Positions 23,770 through 34,720 of a DNA stretch of 64,000 nucleotides are shown piece after piece. The stretch lies in the NCBI RefSeq assembly GCF_901709675.1, contig NC_051100.1, positions 11,318,786 to 11,382,785 on the forward strand, written 5' to 3'. The notes under the pieces are model-generated. The model was not told where the DNA came from, did not search any database, and saw nothing but the letters and a program-made list of their open reading frames with translations. The stretch's first letter is position 1, and the number at the start of each line of letters is the position of its first letter. This DNA comes from Syngnathus acus (Eukaryota; Chordata; Actinopteri; Syngnathiformes; Syngnathidae). The translations under genes and the position numbers were made by a program.

Positions 23770-25551
23770 AGTCACTGCCTTTTCCAATGAGTCCCTGAAC
23801 GCAGCGCAGTTTTGCGCTGCTCGACTTGTTCTGATGACACCCACACACACACACACACACGCACAGTCACAGACACACGCGTGCTCAAGCACAACACAGG
23901 AGTCTACGCGGTCCTCAGACAAGGTAAGATAAGATAAAAATTCACTCTTAATACGCCACTATCCCTCACAATTTCATTCGCTACGATTCCCTAGTGTTAT
24001 CTCAAGTCTAAACGTGTTCGCCCCAAAAGACTCGCCGTTTTATCCAGAGATTCACCGAATTCACTCATAGACAAATGCGCGAATTTGGCACTATTTAATT
24101 TCAATTGACAACGCGGACTTATCGCGTGGGTGCTGTGTTGCAAAATAATAGCAAGGAGCGGAAAGAGGGCGGCGTGCCTTCGCCCGGCTCTTGGGTGACA
24201 CTCGAGCTGCCATGCCGCCTTTTGTTTGTGACGAATTAAATTTAGCGCCAAGCCTAACGCTCTCGGCTAGTCGTTTGCTAGTTCCCCCGTGTTTGCATGT
24301 AATAAAGTAATAACGGCCATTCGGTTGACTGTAGCCGTAATGCTGACAGTGGCTTGACTGTACTTGACCTTTGTCACTTGTGTAGCCTAAATAGTAAAAC
24401 TGACGGAAATGGACAAGTGTACCAGCGAATGTGTACTGCAGTACCGATTACAAATCAGGCTTATTATTTCTCATTTTTCTCCTAGTAATTGAAGAAACAT
24501 AAGTTTCTCACTTTTTCCACAGTTTGGTATGTACCCCACCCCTCTTGTCTTCGGGGTTATGATAAGGGCAGATTGAGGATATTTGTTAGCTGTGGGCAAC
24601 GTCTCAAGTTCAAATTGAGAGTCAGAGGCTGGGAAGAATTGTGATCATTCACATATTTTTTATTTCACGTCTATTAACAAAATAGAAAGAGAAAGCACCA
24701 TGAGGACGTGGCAGATTATTTTTCCTGCTGGCAACCTCGTATCTGATCGTACATGTGCGTGCTTCCTGCTTTTGTTATTGCTACCATTTTTCCCCGGTTT
24801 GTCATCACACTTAAAAAGGTTTGACCTACTAAACTGGAAAAGTTGCAAAGCCATCACTCAACGGCACCGACGCTGAACGAGACGGAAATGCCTCATCAAA
24901 TCTGAATCTCATCAGCCTTCATTTTCTAGAATAGTGTTACCAGAAAGCATGAAGGCGTCGTGATATATATCGGGTGAAAAGAGCAACGTGCGCGCTTTCC
25001 TGGCAGGCCGCCTGGTCACACGTGCCTGTGCTATATGCGTTGGGCATGCCCGACCTAACAGAAGCGAGGACGAGGAGTCAGAATGGTGCCTTTGTTTTCG
25101 CTGGGAGGAACAGCTGATAACGGCGACGGCCCGGCCATGTGTTGGCCACATGTGTTGACTCATTTGTAAGGCTCATCTAAAGTGGCCTATTAATGCTAAT
25201 GCCCTTTAGCCAATCTTTTTTTACTATTCCCATGTTCCAGGTACACCTTAGTTCCTAACCCCCTTGATTGATTTAATCGTGATGAACAAAGTGATTAAAT
25301 CTTCATGCCTTCACCAGTTCAAACTCGCTTGAAACAAGATAGGCTTTATCCCAATTGTGTGCGATAGACGGGAAATGTTTGCAGGGGTTTACAGTGGGTG
25401 TGGGGCATTGAGTCTGAGGACAAAGCTCAAAAATAAATTTGCATTATGAACGCATCTTTGTGTTGAGGTTGACTGAGTCAAGTCTCAGTTCCTCAATACA
25501 TTTGAGGCAATATCATTTTTATTCATCTTTTGCCAAAAGGTGATATGATCA
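23770..25551. other. Intergenic, no gene recognised
   Basis: Contains a CA-rich patch at about 23840-23875. No protein-like frame, and no structural RNA I can support. Confidence 0.5.
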
Positions 25552-25559
25552 CCTTAAAA

Positions 25560-25724
25560 CAGGGATCTCAAACTCCAGTCCTCGGGGGCCGCATTCCTAC
25601 ATATTTTCCAAGTTTCCCTCAGGTTCCTGCAGAACGTGAGGATGAACTGATCATTTGATTAACGAGGGAAACTTGGAAAACATGTAGGAATGCGGCCCCC
25701 GAGGACTGGAGTTTGAGACCCTTG
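25560..25724. mobile_element. Palindromic hAT MITE, 165 bp, with 8-bp target duplication
   Basis: The two halves are near-perfect inverted repeats of about 60 bp: the left starts CAGGGATCTCAAACTCCAGT and the right, read on the minus strand, starts CAAGGGTCTCAAACTCCAGT. An exact 8-bp duplication CCTTAAAA flanks it (25552-25559 and 25725-25732). The structure is a foldback non-autonomous hAT element. Confidence 0.93.
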
Positions 25725-25744
25725 CCTTAAAACAAACATCATAT

Positions 25745-26356
25745 CATCATCGGTTTAAAGTCCGCTTTCCAGGCTGCAGCTGTGTTGGACTGGATTCTCG
25801 ATATGGCTTTCTTCCACCGGGGACGGTCCATGGCCATCTCGTGGTTGAGAGTGCCTATACTGAGAACATTTTTGGAGCAAAACTTTTTACAGTCGGATGC
25901 CCTTCCTGACACCAACCCAAGGGGAAATAGATTTTCTGTAGGGGTTGTCTCCCTTAGCCCATTCCTCTCCCGTGGAGCCCACTGGGCAGTGGTACTATTT
26001 AACCCATAGTCGGGGGCTGGTTCGTGGGCACCAGGGCGTGTCCACACACCGGTGGGCCTGCGTGCCGCACGTCTAGGGGCCAAACCTCCTCCGTGTCCCT
26101 TGTAGTTTAGCCTGGGTCCGTGTTGTACCCAGTTACCATGTGTCGCCGCGTGGAGGCACTACATAGGGCTTGCTGTTAGAGAGGCTATGTACTGGCAGGG
26201 AGAGACTTACGCACTCGGCTCTCCCGTTCGCATACTGCTAGCCAGCGGTGAGGGTTGACAGTGAGAAGTGACATGCACTGGGCACTCCACCAACACTCCA
26301 CCAACACACTAGACGCATCATAACAACCCGACTTAGTCTTATGAAGTCAGACACAT
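25745..26356 (-). mobile_element. Unclassified retroposon, 612 bp, with 16-bp target duplication
   Basis: A perfect 16-bp direct repeat AAAACAAACATCATAT occurs at 25729-25744 and 26357-26372 and brackets this block. On the minus strand the element ends in an ATG-repeat tail next to the duplication, as expected of LINE/SINE-type retroposition. The word 'cggatgcccttcctgacacc' near 25895-25915 recurs widely in teleost genomes. A 114-codon minus-strand frame (25739-26083) runs through it but resembles no known protein. Confidence 0.75.
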
Positions 26357-26372
26357 AAAACAAACATCATAT

Positions 26373-28015
26373 GTAGAGTAGAATTGGAAAAATCACATAG
26401 TCAGCCACTTTGGTTTGAAGGAACCAGTTTGGGAAACTCGTAGCGCCAGTCAGAGGTATGTTGGCACTCTTCACACTCTGGTGACGCTAAATTGCGAAAC
26501 AATTAGGCTTTCTATTGTTTGGTGCTTTTTTATTTTTTGTACCTGTGCCATGGCACGCCGCCTGTCGGAACTCCTACAAGGGAATCTGCCCAAATGAGCT
26601 CCAAACAGGTGAGCAGAGAATGGTTTCAAAAGTGGGATATTTTTGTGTTAACAGTCAAGCACAGCTTCATCAATCGTGTTGCGCATGTGGACTGAGCGGC
26701 CTTTTAGTGCGGTCATTATAAATGTCAATACTGCTAAGCATGTTGTCTCTATAAAGGACTGGCCTTTTGCCAACAGTTGTTCGATTGCGGATCATCAAAG
26801 AACGCACAATAGCATCTAGCGCTCTTTGGTGGGATTTTATTTTGGGTTGTCGCTCAGATGCCAAGTCCGCAGACTCCAAAGTGTGTGTGTTGCATTTCAA
26901 CAGCAAGGCTCGTGATGCCAGCTGGCCGGCAATTCATGTCGACCTTAATGAAAGACGCTTAGCAGGATTCAAAGCTGTGCTGGCAAGTTATGGTGCTGAA
27001 AAGAGAAGATATGTTGCTTCTGCTTTGTTTTAATGAAACTGCTTTGTCAAAGAGAGACTCGCATCTATTGAATGTAAGCTAGGGCTAAGCCGCAGGTGGC
27101 TCACATGCTCGGGGGGGTTGATTAACAGCATGTGAATGCTAATGGACCAAAGTGGAGTGCACTACATTGCTTCCGATGAATTTCCAGTCTGCCGAGCTTC
27201 ATTTCGGTCAATACGGCAATGATGTTGAAACGTTCAGCATGTTCCACGCATCCGTTTTCCGTAGCGCTTAGCTTAACGGGTGATCTAGAGCTTATCCCAG
27301 GCGAGGCGGGGTACACCGTTCAATTGATTGAATCAAAATGGGAAAACGTTCTATTGTTATCACTGAGCGCATGCCGTGTCGCAACTTGTCTTGGCAGAGA
27401 CAGAGCTGTGTCACGGTACATCAATAATACAAGGCTGGCCTTTGAAGAGCAAGGAGAAGGTCGTGGGTGGGGGGGCGCTTTGAGGCAACACGTCAAATGC
27501 GCTGCTTAATGGAGGGAGAAATTGAAAGCAGGGCCGAAGGCATGGAAAAAATGACAGTCAGGGAATGACCTCCGGTGTGCCGTCCTCTTTTAAGTGTCCC
27601 GCGAAATGAGTCATAAGGATTTTAGCGCAGGAGGGCGGGGAAAGAAGAAAGGCATGTCCCAAAAAGGAGAGAGTCCGCTTTGTAGGAACAAATCATCACA
27701 GAGCACTTTGCTTTACGCCGTGCGCAATAGGATACCGCTTGCTTTGTAGTTTATTTATTTTTTGGAGGGCTCTTTACATGATTGGTGGCTCTGCATGCAC
27801 GGTTGACGTACTTATGTAAGTTTGCTACATTGCAACATTTCTTTGCTTGGTTCAAAGCAACATTGTTTGTTCTGTCCATGTCCAATTTGAACTTTGACCA
27901 GTTGACTAGCTCAAATATTCACAATTTGAAACAGGCACGCATCTCTGGCCGTTGATGATAAAAACAGTTTTTGTGCGTTTGCCGCCGCGCATTGACCGTT
28001 ATCTTTGGTTTTCAG
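26373..28015. other. Intergenic, upstream of SLC29A1
   Basis: No gene recognised. A short dispersed-repeat fragment is at 27285-27318. The SLC29A1 promoter and at least one 5' UTR exon should lie here or further upstream, but I cannot place them. Confidence 0.5.
27285..27318. repeat. Fragment of a dispersed teleost repeat
   Basis: The words 'gagcttatcccag' and 'gaggcggggtacaccg' belong to the middle of the same repeat family as 4205-4262. Confidence 0.55.
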
Positions 28016-28068
28016 AGCCGCTGCGCCGTCTTGATCAAAACTCGTCTGACGCATTGCACACAGCAACC

Positions 28069-31000
28069 ATGACTGCCATGACCTCACCCAGAGACAAGTA
28101 AGCCAAAATGAAACACGCTGCCTTTTTAAAAATAATACAGAAGAGTATTACCAGAGCAGTACTCAAATATGTGCGCAAATAATTTGTAATATAATTTTGG
28201 TTGTTTGTGCTCTTACAATTTGGTCATTGAAAATATAAAAATGCAGATTCAATCTTTGAAATTATTTTTAAAGTTAAATCATTTTAAATGTTGGATTTAC
28301 ATGCAGGTCAATATGACATGATTTGGTAGTCACCCGATAATTGGTCACTTTTGGTCACTAAACGATGAGTCCTAAATTCAAAGCCTTAAAAAAACAAAAA
28401 TTGGGCCTCATTACAACAAAAATGAACTTTACTTGATATGTTTTTGTCAGATACAATGCAGTGTGGCTCATATTCTTCATCCTGGGCTTGGGAACTCTTC
28501 TGCCATGGAACTTCTTCATGACGGCCACCATGGTAAGTCTGGGGCTGATAATGCCTGGGGGTTGGGAGAGAGACAGAGACAGACAGGCACGCAGACACAC
28601 ACACACACACACAAAGATAGAAATTAGACCATCTGGTAGTTGACATCCTGCGGTGGGTGCCATGTCCAGCCCAATTCCTTCAGCGTTACTCCACTGAGCT
28701 GCAAGGGAGGTTAAATGTTGGAATTTTAACTTATCGGTTAATAAAGGCACAAGGAGAGTCAAACACAGAGCCTCTTCTTGTCTGGCTCTTTGGTCAGATT
28801 GGCAACAATATGTGTCATTTCTTGCCAGTACTTCACCAGCAGGCTGAAGGACCCGTCCAGCGATCTCTCCGCCAATCAGACGGCCAACAGAACGCTGGAC
28901 GGCGGCGGCACCCGCAACATGCTGGAGTCCAAGTTCAACAACGTGATGACGTTGTGCGCCATGGTGCCGTTGCTGATCTTCACCTGCATCAACTCCTTCA
29001 TCCACCAGAGGTGACCGACGCCCAAGCGATGTGTGTGTTTGTGTGTGTGTGTGAGCATGCGTGTGCGTTCGTGCGTGGGGAATGTTTGCTTTAATTTTGG
29101 TCGGATTAAGAGAACCGCAATTCTTTCTGTAGCCAGACACACCCTGGAATGTTTGTTTTCACGCCGACTCCTCTTTGTTGTGGGATGCCAGCACTGCTCG
29201 CCACTGGCGAAGTTTGTGATCTCCGGGCTGTTGGGGTCCTGAACTCTCTCCCCGTTGTTTTACTTGTGTGTTAATCGTGTGCTGTGTCTCGTCACCGTGG
29301 GATAGGGGGAACGGTATTTCGGTTTCTTTGTGTGTCCTAGCATGAAGGAATTGACAATAAAGCTGATTCTGATTCTGATTCTTAAACGCTACGGCGTAGC
29401 TGAGCATTTAAATGTTGACGTTTGTTTCTTTTCCTTTCTGCTCAGGATCCCTCAGAAGCTGCGCATCACGGGCAGCCTGGCGGTCATCCTGCTGGTCTTC
29501 TTGCTGACCGCCTTGCTGGTCAAGGTGGACGTGGAGCCACTGCCCTTTTTCACCCTCACCATGATCAAGATCGTCTTCATCAACTGTGAGTCCCCCCCCA
29601 AGGCATCATTGATGTGTTAGGTTTGAATCCCGTTGCTAACCAAAACAGCAGCACTGGAAACAGTCTGAATCTCAGATAATAATCTTGCGTTATACGACTT
29701 AGACTTTGACTGCGTTGTGTGTCCCTCTTTCATCGGATGTCAGCTGGGATAGAGTCCGCCCCCTTCCTTGTGATCATTTCCACATGTTTTGGGGCCCAGT
29801 GAAAACAAGCAGCTCGGTATCACCGGGTTCCTTGCATAGTGTGCGATCTCGCGCTGTGTTTGTTTGGAAGGCGCAGCCGGACGAGCAAGCTGCCGTTCCG
29901 CCATGTTTGATTTAGACAAACCTGACCCTAAATCTTTGATACCAGGGCTTGCGCAATACTGCCGCTTTGACGTTTAGTATTTCAATGTGTACATATGAAT
30001 TGTCTAGGAGTGGATTTTGTCTTCTCGTCGCCTTCCTCCCCAAATTGAAGGTCCACTTGTCAGATCAGCCGTTGGATGACTCCAGAAGGCGTAACACACG
30101 CTCTCTTGATGCCCCCACCCCAAGCGTTTGGGGCGGTTTTGCAGGGCAGCCTGTTCGGACTGGCGGGGATCCTGCCCACCTCTTACACCACGCCAATCAT
30201 GAGCGGCCAGGGCCTCGCCGGGACCTTTGCCGCCTTCTCCATGATCTGCGCCCTGGCCTGTACGACACACACAAGAGCAAACACCACAACAGAGTCGACC
30301 AACTCGGTTGTGTCGACTCAAAAATGTCAAATCAAAAACCATATTTAGGAAGTTGTTGTCTTAAATGGATGGTGATGGAGCTCTATCTTTCGGCAGCCGG
30401 CTCGGCGCTACGGGACAGCGCCTTTGGCTACTTCATCACGGCCTGCTTCGTTATTCTCATCGCCATCGTCGCCTACCTCACTCTGCCCAAGTTGGTGAGG
30501 CCTCACAAAATCATTTTTTCTTTCTCCACTGCTTTGAGTTTCCCATTATAGCTGCTGTTATGGTGGTCATCCTCAGGAGTTTTTCCAGTACTATATGGAG
30601 GGCAACGGATCCAAGTCGTCGACTGACGACGAGAAAAGGATGGACCTTCTCAAACAAGGTACTGTCCTGTTTATTCATTTGACCGTGCGTATTCAATGAG
30701 AGCGAGGCGTTCACTTTTCCCACAGAGAATGCTGAGAAGTGTCCCGCGAGGAGTGTGACAGAAGACGACAAAAAAGTGGGCGTGTCTGTGCTCCAAATAT
30801 TCCGCAAGGTAAAAAAAAAAAAAGACCTTTGTAGAGGTTGCCTCTATAATTGAAAATCTATGTACCATGGTTATTATTGAAATGAAAACAGTAGCGCTTA
30901 AAAAAAAAAAAATCTTTATAGCAAGAGTGCCACTTGCAAGTGCTAAAGAGTTTGCTGTTGTTGCGTATCAAGATCTGGGTGATGGCCCTGTCTGTGTGCT

Positions 31001-32031
31001 TCATCTTCACCATCACCATCGGGACGTTCCCGGCCGTCACCGTCGATGTCAAGTCCACGGTGGCCAACGGCAGCAGCTGGGGTGAGTCCACATTGTCAAC
31101 TGTCTTAAAACAAATCTTTGACACACAACAGCCATTTTGTCAAGTACCGATAGAAAGTTGTGTCCTACACCCATGTCAAAGGAGTTTATCTTTTTAGAAA
31201 TATACTTCATCCCCGTGTCGTGTTTCCTCCTCTTCAACGTGATGGACTGGGCTGGCCGCAGTCTGACGGCCGTCTGCATGTGGGTCAGTATTCAACTTCC
31301 ATCAAACAGATGCACTAAAAAAATATCTTATATATTTTAGGGTGTGGGGGAAACAAGCTCCATTTTTGGTGGAAAGTCCTTATTGGTTGTATATCTGCGT
31401 ACTCATCAGCTTACTCACGAATGTTTGGGTTAAAAAATACCATTTGTGTGTGTGTGTGTTTTTTTAGCCTGGCAAGGACAGCCTGTGGCTTCCCGCTCTA
31501 GTGGGCGTGCGACTGGTGTTTGTGCCACTCTTCATGCTGTGTAACGTGCAGCCCCGCTACAACCTGCCCGTATTCTTCTCGCATGACGCCTGGTACATCG
31601 TCTTCATGATCTTCTTCTCCTTCTCCAACGGCTACCTGGCCAGCCTCTGCATGTGCTTCGGACCCAAGTGAGTAAAACACCGAATGCTGCGCAAAAAAAA
31701 AAAAAGCAACGGACACGCAGATAACCAGTACCTACTAATTAGAGTTTTTTTTTGTGTGTATTTGTTTTAATCAAAATTGATTAGAGTGTTGAATATGACA
31801 CAGGATACAGTGTGGTTGTACATATATAAGCACGCTTCACGCTTTATACAGTATACAAAATATGGTGTATAGCAATGTTATGCTGTGGTTTTAAGTGAAT
31901 GTTATATGTGCGTGTACAGGAAAGTGTTGCAGCACGAGGCAGAGACGGCGGGGGCCGTTATGGCCTTCTTTCTGTCCCTGGGCTTGGCGCTGGGGGCCGC
32001 CATCTCCTTCGTCTTCCGCGTCATCATCTAA
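28069..32031 (+). CDS. slc29a1: SLC29A1-like equilibrative nucleoside transporter ENT1 (12 coding exons, complete)
   Basis: Coding exons: 28069-28097, 28451-28532, 28829-29010, 29446-29585, 30125-30259, 30397-30494, 30577-30658, 30726-30808, 30973-31081, 31198-31283, 31468-31667, 31920-32031. They join in frame to 445 residues (human ENT1 456). ENT proteins have 11 transmembrane helices and carry purine and pyrimidine nucleosides across the plasma membrane by facilitated diffusion. Family signatures are clear: LGLGTLLPWNFFMTA in helix 1 (with Met33, the residue linked to dipyridamole sensitivity in human ENT1), a first extracellular loop with two N-glycosylation sequons (NQT, NRT), QGSLFGLAGILPTSY, IMSGQGLAG, and MDWAGRSLTAV with Asp330 and Arg334 equal to human Asp341 and Arg345. 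It is closer to ENT1 than to ENT2 throughout. The first coding exon follows an acceptor at 28015, so a 5' UTR exon exists upstream. Which teleost ENT1 paralogue this is cannot be told. Confidence 0.93.
29200..29382 (+). mobile_element. LINE/SINE 3' tail in SLC29A1 intron 3
   Basis: The sequence 'ggtatttcggtttctttgtg' followed by 'aattgacaataaagctgatt' and three GATTCT units (29365-29382) is the 3' end of an L2-like retroposon common in teleosts. The 5' edge is approximate and no target duplication was found. Confidence 0.65.
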
Positions 32032-32925
32032 AACGGCCAACGCCACTTAAAAAACAGCACACACATGTAACATCTTCTACTCTTACTTGCTGCCATCTCC
32101 GGAGAACGCCTTTGCTAAGGGTAAGGCCAGAGGACACCCTACCTCTGTCTCACCATGGCAACTATATAAGCTTAAACAAACTTGACACAATTGAGCTGAC
32201 TGGTTGTTTCCCAGCATGCAAGCTGGTAACTATCAACGAGGACCTCTTTTCAAATTACGACTGAAGACTGACTGACCATTTGTTATAAGAAGCCTCCATT
32301 ATAACTTAATTATCTGACATCATTCATTCATTATTAATTTTGTTATTGAGGCTCTATGGTTTTTTGTTTTATTTGCTTGCACCAAAAAGACATGGCCAAA
32401 GTAAATTAGGGTCACACCCAAGAATCAAAACAAATGTTTTTTTTGTAAGCCTACAAGAAAAGTAACTTAAAAATTGGGTGAAATTTGAAAATGAAGTAGT
32501 CCTATTTTGAGTTATGAGAATTGGTAATATTTGAAAAAAGAGATTTTTAACTAAGATGTTTTAATACGAGAAACATTTATTCTGTAAAATGTTATGTTTT
32601 GTGTGGGTGGGGAATCCCCAACATTTCTAATTATTTTTTTGTAAGATTACAACTTCGATCAACTTGGACAATCTTGGATCTGCAAGCTTGTCTGACATGC
32701 AACAGGCCACTGCTGCAATTTTCTCATCTAGTGCTTTTGTATATTTTTACGAACTTGCCAAGTTTATTTTTCTATAATTGTCAAAGAGCATTTTCCTCAT
32801 TATTGGTCTGGCCTTCTGCTTTTTGTAGTCAGTTGTAGTCCATAGAAAAAGCTTTGAAAACGCAACATTTGTGTATAGGAGTCTACGTCTTTAAGTACTA
32901 TTCAATTAAAGTATTTTCTAAAACT
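32032..32925 (+). other. SLC29A1 3' UTR (predicted)
   Basis: AT-rich sequence after the stop codon up to ATTAAA at 32905-32910, which is followed within about 20 bases by T-rich sequence. No coding frame. Confidence 0.6.
32905..32910 (+). terminator. SLC29A1 poly(A) signal ATTAAA
   Basis: A common AATAAA variant, located just before the minus-strand poly(A) signal assigned to ATL2. Confidence 0.5.
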
Positions 32926-33037
32926 TTGGCTCCCTCATCTGGTCATTTGTAGTATCGCTACATAATTAGCCAAAATCTGGCACATTTTAAGAAAAGCGAA
33001 GATGAGTCTTTAGGAAGGATTTAATCAAGGTAAACAC

Positions 33038-33043
33038 TTTATT
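33038..33043 (-). terminator. ATL2 poly(A) signal AATAAA
   Basis: TTTATT on the plus strand reads AATAAA on the minus strand. It would end a 3' UTR of about 1.7 kb after the ATL2 stop at 34721, leaving only about 0.1 kb to the SLC29A1 end. Confidence 0.5.
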
Positions 33044-33549
33044 CAAAAATAAATTACCGAAAATGATTTTAAAAAGGTGGACAGGCATCACACTTTAACC
33101 TCACTCAGCCAATCACATTATCAGACGTCATCAAACACCTGCTCAAACTTCTACAGCAGCAACACGACGACAACAGGTAAATTGAGCCAAACACACACAC
33201 ACAAGCTTGATTCACTATAAAACATTTTCTAACTTTATTTAAATATCTAACATGCAGGCTCAATGTGTAACAAAACTGGCGCTTGAGGTGATTGAATGAA
33301 GCTACTACTAGCTTATTGGCTCCTGAGAATTGAAGGAGTGCGACCGTTAAAGGGCAAAATTCACATTGAGTATTCTGATTTAACACTATTACAAACCAGC
33401 GTTGGTAAAAAATGAAAAAATAACCTGTGCTTTATTCCTCTAAGATGGGAAAGTTGCAACTAACTAGGTTGGACTTTAACTTTTAACTTTAACGTGATTA
33501 GCACAAACAGAAGTAACGAGGTAAACATTTTAGTCTGTAAAGTATACTA

Positions 33550-34297
33550 ACCTGGCAAAACCTTGAATTTGCCTAATGTTACTCGTATGGGATTTTAATC
33601 TGTCAAATTAAGACCCTATGAAGAAAAAGAACCTTTGGGAGTTTATTAGCCTGCCTACTAAAGCTTTAAATTTGATGTTTCATATAACAAGGCGAAGAGG
33701 CTAGATAATTAACACCGACAACCGTGATAATGAGCATAATTGTTAAGTAGTAGTTTACCTAATTATTAAAGTAGATGAAGCATTATCTTAAACCTATGTT
33801 GTCATGAAAAAATACAACTTTGAGAAAAGCATTTTTAGCCTTAGCGGAAGCAATTAACTCACTTGATGTTAATTGGCTTAAAATGTCAGCCAGAGAGCAA
33901 ATTAAGTTTTTTTTTTATAGCAAAACATGTCATGGACAAAGTACATGGAATTAAACTAAGAAGCAAATTAAAGTCCGTTGGGGGGTTGTACAACATGGAG
34001 AGTAGGAGCCTTTTAGCCTGAAAGCTAAACCAGCTAAAGCCTTAAGTTTGCTCAATGTCACGTCCACGTCAAAAATGTCAGCCATGGAACAAATTAAGTT
34101 TCTATGAATTAGTAAAACAAGTGGACAAAGAAGACTAAGCCAAGAAATATTGAAAAAAATATGTACAATTTAGGGGAGCCTAGGCGAAGAGCCAACTAAA
34201 GCCTTAAAACTTGCTCAGTGTCATTTTTAATTGGTTTATCGTGTCAAAATGTCAGTCAGGGACCAAATTAAGTAATCCTATGAAAAAGCCAAAGTTA
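33550..34297. repeat. Diverged tandem repeat, about 175-190 bp period
   Basis: Ordered words recur: 'aaagccttaa', 'ttgctcaatgtca', 'aaatgtcag' (33881, 34073, 34247) and 'caaattaag' (33604, 33898, 34091, 34265). Spacing of the best three copies is 192 and 174 bp. The array lies inside the predicted ATL2 3' UTR. Confidence 0.7.
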
Positions 34298-34720
34298 GAT
34301 TGTGCACTATGTGCAACGTTGCCAAAGGCAGCAGAGTTGAAAATGCTCATCTGAGCACCATGCAGGACAGGACTACAAACCACGTAATGGGTGTTTGGCT
34401 CTGAACTGCAAACACAATGGCTGGCCCATACAGTTTCCATTGATGACAAAGCCACAAGGTTACAAACGCATCTTAACCAATGGAGCGAGCGTCAAGTCAG
34501 CAGTTTTCAATGCTCTCATTTGCCCTCCGTTTTGTTTCCTGAAGACCTCGTTGGGAATAGTTGTGCTTTCAAGGCAACGCGTTTGCATCCATTGTTGAGG
34601 ATGGTGATGAAAAATTGTCTTTTGGCAAAAGGCCACTGCAAGCTTTGGTGTTGATCTACTCGTCACAGTTCTAAACACATGAGGAAGAGTGATGATGATG
34701 ATGATAATGAGGGAAGTGCA

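Noticed and set aside
26767-27033. An 88-codon plus-strand frame with a plausible amino-acid mix (WWDFILGCRSD...VCVLHF).
   Set aside because: The VCVLHF word recalls THAP fingers, but the required Cys/His spacing is absent and no relative is recognised.
17905-28015. An AGT (angiotensinogen) gene, expected next to COG2 from human gene order.
   Set aside because: No serpin motifs are present in any frame in this interval.
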